Of a stretch of 64,000 bases of DNA, positions 16,342 to 24,797 are shown piece after piece. The notes beneath the pieces are model-generated. The model saw only the letters and a list, made by a program, of their open reading frames with translations. It ran no database searches and was not told the DNA's origin. A program made the translations under genes and the position numbers. Numbering within the stretch: the first letter of the stretch is position 1; every line of letters begins with the position of its first letter. This DNA is from a bacterium (GTDB lineage Bacteria; Bacillota; Bacilli; Lactobacillales; Streptococcaceae): NCBI GenBank assembly GCA_905221375.1, contig CAJNCY010000008.1, positions 1 through 64,000 of the forward strand. Direction: 5' to 3'.

Positions 16342-17285
16342 GAGTTTTAGTAACTGTATCAGGTTTACCGCATGAGTACAATTTAGCCCAAAAAGCTGCA
16401 AAGATTGTTTCAAAAGAATTGGAAAATTTAGATATCTATAATGAAGTTGTAGAGTTGAAAAATCTAGAAAAGTTGAATGATGTCTTAAAACATATTGAAG
16501 GTTTTGATTTAGTTTATATTGTATCTTATGGAGGGATTGGTGAAAACGGTGTTTTACAATCTATTTTAGAATCTTACCATATACCATACACGGGATGTTC
16601 TGCTACGATAAGTGCTGTTTGTAGAGATAAATATTTTTTTAGTAAATTGTCAAAAATACTAAATATAAATACTCCAAAGACATTTAAGGTAGATGGTTTA
16701 ATAAGTATTGATAGTATAGAAAAATTTATAACTAGGAATCATATGAGATTCCCGTTAGTAATTAAACCAAGGTTTTTAAGTGGTTCAAGTCATGGAGTTA
16801 AAAAAGTAAACTCATTACAAGATATTCAAAAGAATTTACCGGATATTTTAAATATTGATACACATTTGGTTATACAAGAATATATTGAAGGAAATGATTA
16901 TATAGTGGCCGCTATTTTCCAAGGAGATGAGATTAAAGTAGGTGTTTCTAAAGCTAGAATCAATAAAGATATCGATTTTGAAGAAAGATATAATAGTGGT
17001 GAAAATATGTTCATTGTTGATGATTCACAAAACGTAATCAATTCTAAACTAAAAAAATTTACTCAGAATATATTAGATTACTATGAAATAGACGGCACAT
17101 GCTACCTTGATTTCAGAGTATGTGGTGAAGATGTATATTTTATTGAGTTAGGAACTATGTACGGTTTGAGTGAAAACAGTGTTGTGCCTACTCTTGCAAA
17201 GAGTCTTGGAATAAGCTTTACAGATTTAATAAAAAATGATATTTATCGTGGTTTAGAAAGAAGGAAAGGGAGTCATGGATATTAA
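16338..17285 (+). CDS. ATP-grasp ligase, D-Ala-D-Ala ligase-like (first)
   Basis: This 315-residue protein follows the Ddl fold: YGGIGENGVLQSILE (64-78), VIKPRFLSGSSHGV (141-154), QEYIEG and a metal site DFR...FIELGTM. In active Ddl enzymes the metal motif is ExN; here it is Glu270-Leu-Gly272, so one magnesium ligand is missing. It may join an acid and an amine to make an amide bond, but activity is uncertain. Its ATG overlaps the previous TGA (ATGA), and it overlaps the transporter gene by 11 bp. Confidence 0.78.
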   Translation: MRVLVTVSGLPHEYNLAQKAAKIVSKELENLDIYNEVVELKNLEKLNDVLKHIEGFDLVYIVSYGGIGENGVLQSILESYHIPYTGCSATISAVCRDKYFFSKLSKILNINTPKTFKVDGLISIDSIEKFITRNHMRFPLVIKPRFLSGSSHGVKKVNSLQDIQKNLPDILNIDTHLVIQEYIEGNDYIVAAIFQGDEIKVGVSKARINKDIDFEERYNSGENMFIVDDSQNVINSKLKKFTQNILDYYEIDGTCYLDFRVCGEDVYFIELGTMYGLSENSVVPTLAKSLGISFTDLIKNDIYRGLERRKGSHGY

Positions 17286-18465
17286 CAAGAAAACGTTTTA
17301 TACAATAACTTTTGGTGAATTTATATCAAATATTGGAGATAGATTTCAAAAAATTGCTTTTCCTATTTTAATTTACCAAGAATTTCATTCGTCATTTGCA
17401 ATGGGAGGAATGGTGATTATTGAATTGTTACCTCAACTCTTATTGGGATTTGTTATGGGTTACTTATTAGATAATTTTAATAAGAAAAAAATACTATTAT
17501 GGTCTACATTAATACCTGCATTATTATGTAGTGTAATACCGATACTATCTAAATATTCAGTTTCTATATTTTTTTACTATGTTATTGCATTTTTGATTCC
17601 TTTATTTTCGACACTTTTTCAAACAGGATTTTCAGTAATTACTCCGGCATTATTTGAGAAGGAAGAATTGCAAAAATATAATTCGCAGTTTCAAGGTGTA
17701 CGAACTATTTCAAAATTAGTTTCTCCTGCTCTGGCGGGGTTATTAATGTTAAAGTTTAATATTAATAGCATTTTTTTTATAAATAGTGCTTCGTTCTTGT
17801 TGTTATTTTTTTCAATATTAATTTCATATATTCCAAATCAAGGACATAAGGAGAATGGAAATGATGATATAAAAGAAATGTTTGCAGGTTTTAAAGAGAA
17901 TTTCACAAATATTAAATTGAGGGTTTCTTTACTCTTTACTATTGTTGTGAATATCGCTATGCTAGGATTTAATGCAACAATTATTTATTATTTACAGGAT
18001 CAATTAAAGTTATCAAATAGTCTTGTTGGAATTGTATACTCAATTGCTGGATTTGGTAGTTTGATAGCAGTAACTCTTCTTTCTACTTTTTTGAATAAGA
18101 AGGATACCTTTATCTTAATGAATATATCAATGGCAACGATCCCACTTGTCATTATGGCAAGCGGAATAGTAGAAAATTGGATATTTTTTGGAATTTGTTA
18201 TTCAATTTTGAGTGGACTAATTACAATAGCTTCTGTCTCGATTACAACAATACAGCAACAAGAAAGTACTGAGTATAATATTGGTAAAATACTTTCTAGT
18301 TCTTTTGTAATAGCTACCATTTTTGCTCCTTTTGGAGGGATACTAGCTGCTTATTTTAATTGGCTTTTAAATCCGAGATTAAGTCTGGTTATTTTGGGAT
18401 TACTAAGTAGTTTATTGGTTATTCTTATAAAGAGTTATGAAAAAAAATTAAGGAGAGATAAATAA
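17275..18465 (+). CDS. MFS exporter of the metabolite cluster
   Basis: The 396-residue protein is highly hydrophobic with about 12 membrane segments and the major facilitator pattern (GDRFQKIAFPILIYQ, loop LLDNFNKKK between segments 2 and 3, QGVRTISKLVSPALAG). It resembles the H+ antiporter-type efflux MFS group. In this setting it probably exports the product and may give self-resistance. It overlaps the ATP-grasp gene and is followed one base later by the next gene. Confidence 0.85.
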   Translation: MDINKKTFYTITFGEFISNIGDRFQKIAFPILIYQEFHSSFAMGGMVIIELLPQLLLGFVMGYLLDNFNKKKILLWSTLIPALLCSVIPILSKYSVSIFFYYVIAFLIPLFSTLFQTGFSVITPALFEKEELQKYNSQFQGVRTISKLVSPALAGLLMLKFNINSIFFINSASFLLLFFSILISYIPNQGHKENGNDDIKEMFAGFKENFTNIKLRVSLLFTIVVNIAMLGFNATIIYYLQDQLKLSNSLVGIVYSIAGFGSLIAVTLLSTFLNKKDTFILMNISMATIPLVIMASGIVENWIFFGICYSILSGLITIASVSITTIQQQESTEYNIGKILSSSFVIATIFAPFGGILAAYFNWLLNPRLSLVILGLLSSLLVILIKSYEKKLRRDK

Positions 18466-18466
18466 G

Positions 18467-20290
18467 ATGAATGAAAAATACCTATCGTTATTAAGAGAAA
18501 TTCACTCTAGTACTACGGATATAAGAAGCAGTACAATTGTGATTGGATTTAGTAATGACGAATATAATGATATTGCTAAAGTTTATTCTTCTAAAAGTAA
18601 GTATGATTTCTATGAATTACAATCATTTTTAGAAATATTTGAATATTTAGAGTTCTCACATTTTAAAAAAATTATAATTTTTTCAGAATCTCATAATTTG
18701 GAATATGAATCGTTGAGGAGAATTACTAGAATTTCTTTGAATAGAGGGATTGATATTGGATATTTTACAGGAAATAATTTTCAAGATGTAGTGAACTTTG
18801 CTATTAAAAATTTAACTTTTAGCATGATAAAGAAATCTAGCTATACTTCTTTAAATGTAGTACCACGGAGAGAGTCTGAGATTAAAGAAATAAATTCTCT
18901 GATCTCTATGTATTCATCGCATCTTACAAGTGATTTACTTTGTAAAAGAAGATCGGCATTATTTATTTACGGAGGAGGACGACTAGATCAATTAGCGATA
19001 GGAAAAAATATAGCATTATGTAATAGTCAAATAAAAACATCAAAAGAAGTTTTAAATACAGCACAACTTAATTCAGATTTAATAATGATTAATGGTTGTG
19101 TTCTTGGTGTTGTAGCACCTGGAGAATTTGAGAAAGAAGGAAAGGAAACTTTGTCATTTGGATTATTGAATAGTTCAGCCGTATCTTTTATAGCTCCTTT
19201 TTCTACTAAATTATCTGATGCTAACGAATTAATTTTAGCAGATTGTTTATTAGAGAGGGAAGAGAGTTTTGGAACAGTAACTAGGCAGTGTAATGAATAT
19301 TGTGTTTATAACAATCTAACTCCATGCTATGTCTTATATGGAGACCCCAATAATCAATTTAAGAATAGTGAAAATTTATATAATTATTTTTTACAACGGT
19401 CGAATTATCAAAGAAATGAAATATTGATTTCAAATAAAAGTATTCGTTATTTTGATACGATTGATGGAGAAAGATTAATTTTTTCAGATCAATCAATAAC
19501 TGATAGTGAACTTATGAAAGAAGATATTACTATCCCTAAAAATTTTATCAAAAATATTCCTAAAATGTTATATAATTTTAGCAGAGATAATAGGATAGCT
19601 CATATGCATCCGAATAGTGATAAGTGCTTTAAACAAGAAGCGAATACTTTAATATCACAATTCAATAACTTAGAAAATTATTTATTTGATTTTGGAAGAG
19701 ATTCTAAAACTAATTTTAAAGTAAAAAAAATCATAAATAGTTTACAAATTAATATTGACAAGCTAAGCCGAAAAATCTTAAATTATTGGGTCAAGAATAT
19801 TTCTGAGGATAAATATAGAATGTATGATCTCCACTATGGGACCAATTTTAGGATAAAATGTACTCAGGAACAAGAAATTTGTTCAACATGTAATGAAAAA
19901 CCAATTGAAAAAGTATATGTTAGTGATTATTATTCAAGGTATGGCAGGATAATTAAACTCTGTCCTTGTTGTTCCATCATAGAAGATTTAAGTGAGGAAA
20001 ATATTAAACTTACAATTGATAAATTAGAGAAATTTACAAGTAGCGACGCAAAAGTAGAATTTTCAATTCACAATATTGGGAATAATTTTGAAGAAGTTTA
20101 TATCAAGACTTGTGTTCGAAACGATAAGTTTAGTTCTGATTTACAAAAGCTTATATTAGAACCTAATGGTTCTCAAAAGTTTGTTGAGGAAATTACTCTT
20201 AATGAATCGCTATCTAAAGATACGAGAATATATTTTACAATTTTAATTATGAATAATTTAGGTATTAGTTTATATAAAAGACAATTTTAA
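18467..20290 (+). CDS. Second caspase-like zinc-ribbon protein
   Basis: This 607-residue protein mirrors the first operon gene: an N-terminal alpha/beta domain (KKIIIFSESH, 68-76), a caspase-like core ending with a CHAT-type YGDP motif (291-294), a helical linker and a zinc ribbon (Cys472, Cys475, Cys499 and Cys501/502). The cysteine is present (Cys211, MINGCVLG) but the histidine position reads GGG (169-171), so it is probably catalytically dead. It may act with its active-looking paralogue, for example as a scaffold. No terminator is visible before the tRNA promoter. Confidence 0.5.
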   Translation: MNEKYLSLLREIHSSTTDIRSSTIVIGFSNDEYNDIAKVYSSKSKYDFYELQSFLEIFEYLEFSHFKKIIIFSESHNLEYESLRRITRISLNRGIDIGYFTGNNFQDVVNFAIKNLTFSMIKKSSYTSLNVVPRRESEIKEINSLISMYSSHLTSDLLCKRRSALFIYGGGRLDQLAIGKNIALCNSQIKTSKEVLNTAQLNSDLIMINGCVLGVVAPGEFEKEGKETLSFGLLNSSAVSFIAPFSTKLSDANELILADCLLEREESFGTVTRQCNEYCVYNNLTPCYVLYGDPNNQFKNSENLYNYFLQRSNYQRNEILISNKSIRYFDTIDGERLIFSDQSITDSELMKEDITIPKNFIKNIPKMLYNFSRDNRIAHMHPNSDKCFKQEANTLISQFNNLENYLFDFGRDSKTNFKVKKIINSLQINIDKLSRKILNYWVKNISEDKYRMYDLHYGTNFRIKCTQEQEICSTCNEKPIEKVYVSDYYSRYGRIIKLCPCCSIIEDLSEENIKLTIDKLEKFTSSDAKVEFSIHNIGNNFEEVYIKTCVRNDKFSSDLQKLILEPNGSQKFVEEITLNESLSKDTRIYFTILIMNNLGISLYKRQF

Positions 20291-20323
20291 ATTGAAAATA
20301 TCAAAATTATTTGCTAAAAACTA

Positions 20324-20352
20324 TTGACTCTAACTTATTGTAATGGTATAAT
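20324..20352 (+). promoter_or_regulatory. Strong sigma-A promoter of the tRNA-like gene
   Basis: TTGACT (20324-20329), 17-bp spacer, TATAAT (20347-20352) with TGG just before it (extended -10). Transcription should start near 20359, about 13 bases before the tRNA-like body. This is near consensus and independent of the SHP promoter. Confidence 0.8.
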
Positions 20353-20371
20353 TAATTCATAAATAATTTAT

Positions 20372-20458
20372 CCGGGGTTGGCGAAATTGGTAAACGCGCC
20401 TATGATACAGGTAGGTTCGACTAAATGTCTATTGGAGGTTCGAGTCCTTCACCCCGCA
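20372..20458 (+). tRNA. Odd class II tRNA-like gene (Leu-like body)
   Basis: The fold has an acceptor stem 20372-20378 with 20451-20457 (six pairs, first position C-C mismatch), T at position 8, D-arm GCG/CGC with GG in the loop, anticodon stem CCTAT/GTAGG, an 18-base variable arm and a good T-arm (GGAGG-TTCGAGT-CCTTC). The body resembles tRNA-Leu. The anticodon loop reads GATACAG: A instead of the near-universal T before the anticodon, and a nominal TAC (Val) anticodon; a shifted stem would give GAT. CCA is not encoded. It has its own strong promoter and terminator. It may be a special-purpose tRNA or a decayed one; identity is uncertain. Confidence 0.6.
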
Positions 20459-20477
20459 TATAAGATATTTGTGAATT

Positions 20478-20514
20478 ACAGTAAAACTTTTATAATGGGT
20501 TTTACTGTTTTTTT
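20478..20514 (+). terminator. Strong terminator after the tRNA-like gene
   Basis: Perfect 10-bp stem ACAGTAAAAC/GTTTTACTGT followed by seven T residues. Confidence 0.9.
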
Positions 20515-20535
20515 AATTTTATTGAGGTAAATCAA

Positions 20536-21495
20536 ATGGATATTGTAGTTTTATATGGTGGTAGGAGCCCAGAACGGTTAATTTCGGAAGTTTCTTCGAG
20601 ACAAATTGCTAAAGCGCTAACTACTGATAATGTAATTAGACTAAATTTGAATGGAATATACAATTTTGAAAATAAAGAGGTAAAACATTTTTCTGAATTA
20701 TATAAGTTGTACCAAGAAGGTAACCTATCAGAATTTGAGATAGATAAATCTGCTGAAATAACAGATTCAGTTATTGAAATCTGTAAATTAGCAGATATCG
20801 TCTTCCTATCTACACATGGGGGGATTGGTGAGAATGGAAAGTTACAGGCGTTACTGGATATTTGTAATATAAAGTATACTGGCAACGGATATCAAAGTAA
20901 TGCTATAAGTTTAGATAAAAAATTATCAAAGAGACTTGTGAGTACAGTTGGGATTAAAACTCCCTATGAGTATATTGAGGAAAATAAATTTGTTTTTCCA
21001 TTAGTAATAAAACCAAATGACAGTGGTTCAAGTATAGGAGTTCAAATTATCAAAACGAAAGAAGAACTTCAACAGTATGACTTAGAGAATTATAATATTG
21101 AAGAATATATAAATGGAAGAGAGATTTCTATCGGAGTTATTGGTGAAAAAATTTTGCAACCAATTGAGATTGTTATTGAGGGTGGTTTTTATGATTATGA
21201 AAAAAAATATACTCCTGGAGTTGTTAAGGAAATTTGTCCTGCAAATATATCTGAAGAGCTAAAGAAAAGGTTGGAAATATATGCTAAAACAATTCATGAC
21301 TTAATGGGATTTGAAGTATATTCACGGTCAGATTTTATTATTGATGATAATGGTGAAATTTACTTCATCGAAACGAATAGTATACCTGGTATGACTCCAA
21401 CTAGTTTACTTCCTAAGGAAGCCGAGGCAGAAGGGATAAATTTTAGTAATTTATGCAAGAAAATAATTAATCTCAGCATAAAAAAATATAATTAA
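20536..21495 (+). CDS. D-Ala-D-Ala ligase-like ATP-grasp (second)
   Basis: The 319-residue protein is a complete Ddl-type ligase: GGRSPERLISEVSS N-terminal motif, HGGIGENGKLQALLD (94-108), VIKPNDSGSSIGV (157-169), and an intact metal site Asp267, Glu279 and Asn281 (IETNSIPGMTPTS). Such enzymes make dipeptides or amides using ATP. It differs from chromosomal ddl in the N-terminal acidic motif (SPER for SAEH), so the first substrate may not be D-Ala. It lies behind the tRNA-like gene and its terminator and may be expressed separately from the operon. The start follows GAGGTAA. Confidence 0.85.
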   Translation: MDIVVLYGGRSPERLISEVSSRQIAKALTTDNVIRLNLNGIYNFENKEVKHFSELYKLYQEGNLSEFEIDKSAEITDSVIEICKLADIVFLSTHGGIGENGKLQALLDICNIKYTGNGYQSNAISLDKKLSKRLVSTVGIKTPYEYIEENKFVFPLVIKPNDSGSSIGVQIIKTKEELQQYDLENYNIEEYINGREISIGVIGEKILQPIEIVIEGGFYDYEKKYTPGVVKEICPANISEELKKRLEIYAKTIHDLMGFEVYSRSDFIIDDNGEIYFIETNSIPGMTPTSLLPKEAEAEGINFSNLCKKIINLSIKKYN

Positions 21496-21673
21496 AGACG
21501 ACTATATTCTAAGGATGCATTCTATATACTGTTTGCAAGATAATAATGTATGAAGTACCACTAGTATACTTACTTAAATTTGAAATAAGATAGTACAAAT
21601 TTTACTGTCATATTATGACAATTTCCCAGCTTTTTTCTGAAAGTGACATATACTTTTCTTAGGAGAAAGCTAG

Positions 21674-21898
21674 ATGTACCAACGGATAAGGGATTTGAGG
21701 GAAGATCACGATTTTACTCAAAAGTTTGTTGCAAATTTACTTTCCTTTTCTCATACAAACTATGCAAAAATTGAGAGAGGAGAGGTTGCCTTAACGGCAG
21801 ATGTTCTTGTGCAGCTTTCTAAACTCTATGATGTTAGTACGGATTACCTATTAGGACTAACAGATTGTCCAGATAGGATAAAACATAAAATAAAATAG
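21674..21898 (+). CDS. Small XRE-family regulator 1
   Basis: A 74-residue helix-turn-helix protein (MYQRIRDLREDHDFTQ, FSHTNYAKIERGEVAL, LSKLYDVSTDYLLGLTD). It looks like a Cro/CI-type repressor cut to the DNA-binding domain. Its upstream region and start closely match those of the second copy at 22368. It probably controls the element's excision genes. Confidence 0.8.
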   Translation: MYQRIRDLREDHDFTQKFVANLLSFSHTNYAKIERGEVALTADVLVQLSKLYDVSTDYLLGLTDCPDRIKHKIK

Positions 21899-22202
21899 TC
21901 TCTCCTTGATTTGTGAATCTTCGAAGATAAAACAATATAAAATCTCATTAATTGCTTTGAATTGATGGAGTGGCTTATCTACATCTATTAATGCAACGGA
22001 TAATTTTATTGTTAAATCGCGCCTATTATAAAATTTTTATGTTCTGAAAGTAAGAGATTCACAATCAAAATATCATGTTGATCTTTTTTCAATTTGCTGG
22101 TTTACAGAAATCTGTACATCATTAATTCCTTCCATAACAAAATTATGTGACTTTTGTTACCGAATTACTGCTGATTTTTTTTATAGCTTATAACACATTT
22201 TT
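21899..22202. other. Gap with a possible decayed minus-strand frame
   Basis: The minus strand between about 21905 and 22060 reads as an uninterrupted protein-like segment (DLTIKLSVALIDVDKPL, FKAINEILYCFIFED) but is cut by stop codons above it and has no start. It may be a gene remnant. Nothing else is seen. Confidence 0.25.
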
Positions 22203-22236
22203 AGACGGTTAATAGATTTTGACCGTCTTTCTTAAT
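22203..22236 (+). terminator. Hairpin terminator upstream of XRE 2
   Basis: Stem AGACGGT/ACCGTCT followed by TTCTT. It separates the two XRE paralogues. Confidence 0.5.
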
Positions 22237-22367
22237 ATTGTCTTACCTATAATAGATGAGCTTATGAGAAGTGTTTAATAAATTAACTTTAGTTCAAAAT
22301 GTCCAATTTGGACACTTTGAATGATTTCTTAGTTTTATATATTATACTTTTCTCAGGAGAAAGCTGT

Positions 22368-22586
22368 ATGTACAGACGATTAAGGGATTTGAGGGAAGAT
22401 CGTGATTTAACCCAAAAAGAATTAGCAAAATTACTTTCATTTACAACTTCAGCATATTCAAAGATAGAGCGAGGAGAACGAACTCTCACTGCAGAAGTCT
22501 TAATAGATCTCTCAAATTTTTATAATGTAAGTACAGATTATTTATTGGGTATTACAGATTATCCTAATAGAATTCACATTAAATAA
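22368..22586 (+). CDS. Small XRE-family regulator 2
   Basis: A 72-residue paralogue of the gene at 21674 (MYRRLRDLREDRDLTQKELA, SAYSKIERGERTL, LSNFYNVSTDYLLGITD). ATG 22368 is preceded by AGGAGA, and the leader TATACTTTTCTCAGGAGAAA is nearly the same as that of copy 1, so the duplication included the control region. The helix-turn-helix is better preserved here. It is probably the active repressor of the integration module. Confidence 0.82.
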   Translation: MYRRLRDLREDRDLTQKELAKLLSFTTSAYSKIERGERTLTAEVLIDLSNFYNVSTDYLLGITDYPNRIHIK

Positions 22587-22889
22587 AATTGTCCATATTT
22601 CATATCTCGTGAAATTAAGAAGAATTTAATTAGAACATTGACAATTAAATAGTCCAAAATGGTACTTTCCTCATTTGTGGAGCAGTTTTGAATGGCTCGC
22701 CATGATAAGAGCGACATTAAAACCATCAATAAAATAGAGCGATACTTTATATGCCATGATACAAATGATATACAATGATACTTCTGACCGTTCAGGCTGC
22801 CACCGTAAAAGAGCAGTAAGTGAAATCCTTATGATGACTTCATCAGTCATGCCATGGAGGTAAAAATATTTTTTAGGAAGGATGATGTC
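22587..22889. other. Intergenic stretch before the excisionase-like gene
   Basis: No gene is seen. Short repeats of the form GATACAAATGATATACAATGA occur at about 22757-22781 and could be recombinase or repressor sites, but this is not demonstrated. Confidence 0.3.
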
Positions 22890-23123
22890 ATGAATATAAA
22901 ATATATATCTGTCGAAAATTCCATTGCAGAATGGGCCGATAAAAAAGGAATTCTAAAAAGATGGGATGGTTTAAATCAATATACATTGAACAGATGGATT
23001 AAAGAAATGCGAGAAAACAGAACATTTTCCATGTATGTAATTAACCCAACCCATAAACTTGTTTTCATTAATCTAGAAGGATTTGAAAGTTTCTTAAGAT
23101 GGAAGCAAAAGCGGACAAAATAA
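22890..23123 (+). CDS. Excisionase-like small protein
   Basis: The 77-residue protein (MNIKYISVENSIAEWADKKG, YTLNRWIKEMRENRTF, VFINLEGFESFLRWKQKR) resembles the small winged-helix excisionases that accompany tyrosine integrases. ATG 22890 follows AGGAAGGA. Its position 84 bp before the integrase supports a role in excision. Confidence 0.65.
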   Translation: MNIKYISVENSIAEWADKKGILKRWDGLNQYTLNRWIKEMRENRTFSMYVINPTHKLVFINLEGFESFLRWKQKRTK

Positions 23124-23207
23124 GGAAGTCATGGTATAATATAGGGTAGTTATTTATTCTATACAACAATGATTTATTTCTTTTTAAGAGTTAAGAGGAA
23201 TTAAATT

Positions 23208-24716
23208 ATGTATTATGTAACTAAAACAAATTCAAAAGGGCAACCCTTATATCAAGTGGTTGAAAAGTACAAAGATCCACTAACAGGAAAGTGGAAATCA
23301 GTAACTGTAAGTTATACTAAGAATACTAGTAGGGCGAGGAAACAAGCTGAAAGAGAGGTTCTTGATAAAATAGATAGACTAACTACTTCATTTGAAAGTC
23401 AGTTTAGCCCTGAACTGATTACAACATTTGGAGAGTTAAAAGAAAATTGGTTTCAGACTTGGTGTGTCTCTGTTAAACCACAAACAATTCAGAGAGAACT
23501 ACTGGTTATGAAGCGTCTTGGGAAAATTATAGGAGATGATTTTTTGTTAGACAGGATTACTCCACTTCTGATGAAAAATAGTCTCAATAAATATTTAGAA
23601 ATATATGATGCATCGCCTTCAACAATGACTCATATAAAAAGTACTTGTAATAAGATTTTTAATCATGGTGTGTTATATAATGTCATTAAGTTTTCTCCAA
23701 TGACTGCGGTAAAACTAGATATTTCACTAGAGAAAAGGCGTAAAGCAAAAGAAAGACATGATTCTAAATTTCTAGAAATACATGAATTACATGCATTTTT
23801 TGATGTGTTACGCCAATGCAGAAATGCAAACTATTATGATCTTGCTATAGTATTGTTGCTTACAGGTATTCGAATTAGTGAAGCAGCATTTTTACCATCA
23901 GATATTGATTTTGAAAAAGGAATCTTGCATATTGATAAAGCACTTCAATATCATTGTTTAAAAGTTGAACAATTTCATTTTGATACAACTAAAACACTTA
24001 ATTCAATTAGAGAAGTAGCTTTACCTGAAGCTGCAAGCGAAGCTATTAAAAGGACAATACAGAGAAATAAAGAATTTGATGCTTATATGGAGAAGCATCC
24101 CTGTCCTGCTTTTACACATTCTGAAAGTGTATTTAGAACAGAATACGGCTCTCCAATAACATCTAGCACTTTTCGTCAAGTTTTGAAACGAATAGAAGGA
24201 AAATTATTGACAAATTGTTTAAGTGACTATGGTTTTAAGTGGGTAAAACATGTTACTCCCCATTCGTTTAGGCATATGCATATTAGTTACCTTCAAAGTA
24301 ATGAGATGCACATAGCAGTGAAAGATATTATGACTAGAGTAGGACACGCTAACTTTGAGACAACAATGGGCTATACACATAATATAAATCGTTCACAAGA
24401 AAATACTGTAAAAGCCTTAAATCAATTTGTAGAAAATCACAATTTCCATTTTGAAGAATTGAAAAGTTATACCTGTAAATATTCCAGAATGATTGAAAAA
24501 TTCATTGAAACTAGTGATAATAGCAATAAAGTAGAATTAAGTGTCGATGAGTTCAAAGACTTGTTACATCTTAGTCCACGTTACTCACCTAAAAATATTA
24601 TTTCAAATTTACTATTAAAAATCAAAAAAGATATTGTCAAATACCACCCACAGTTTGATATAAAGATTGTGAAATCAAGTGAGAATCAAATCAGAGGTTT
24701 TTCCATTGCATGGTAG
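23208..24716 (+). CDS. Tyrosine-type integrase of the island
   Basis: The 502-residue recombinase has an N-terminal arm-binding domain (1-62), a SAM-like core-binding domain (about 70-165) and a catalytic domain with Arg222 (TGIRISEA), Lys262, His352-x-x-Arg355 (HSFRH), His380 (GHANFE) and nucleophile Tyr389 (GYTH). About 110 residues extend past the tyrosine, longer than usual. It sits at the right end of the island, 81 bp before rbgA, so it probably integrates the element next to rbgA. Confidence 0.9.
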   Translation: MYYVTKTNSKGQPLYQVVEKYKDPLTGKWKSVTVSYTKNTSRARKQAEREVLDKIDRLTTSFESQFSPELITTFGELKENWFQTWCVSVKPQTIQRELLVMKRLGKIIGDDFLLDRITPLLMKNSLNKYLEIYDASPSTMTHIKSTCNKIFNHGVLYNVIKFSPMTAVKLDISLEKRRKAKERHDSKFLEIHELHAFFDVLRQCRNANYYDLAIVLLLTGIRISEAAFLPSDIDFEKGILHIDKALQYHCLKVEQFHFDTTKTLNSIREVALPEAASEAIKRTIQRNKEFDAYMEKHPCPAFTHSESVFRTEYGSPITSSTFRQVLKRIEGKLLTNCLSDYGFKWVKHVTPHSFRHMHISYLQSNEMHIAVKDIMTRVGHANFETTMGYTHNINRSQENTVKALNQFVENHNFHFEELKSYTCKYSRMIEKFIETSDNSNKVELSVDEFKDLLHLSPRYSPKNIISNLLLKIKKDIVKYHPQFDIKIVKSSENQIRGFSIAW

Positions 24717-24797
24717 TTTTGGTGTTCACTTGGTGTTTAGACAATAGTAAAATAAAACAGGGGCTCTAAACCCTTGCTATGAAAGGAAAAAAACTCA
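24717..24797. other. Probable right junction (attR) of the island
   Basis: This gap lies between the integrase stop and the core gene rbgA. It contains GGTGTTCACTTGGTGTTTA-type short repeats and the rbgA leader. The crossover site should lie here, but its partner copy is not in the window, so the exact core cannot be read. Confidence 0.45.

Noticed and set aside
23208..24716. Site-specific phage integrase of a temperate phage
   Set aside because: No phage structural genes lie in this island; the mobilisation genes point to an integrative mobilisable element.
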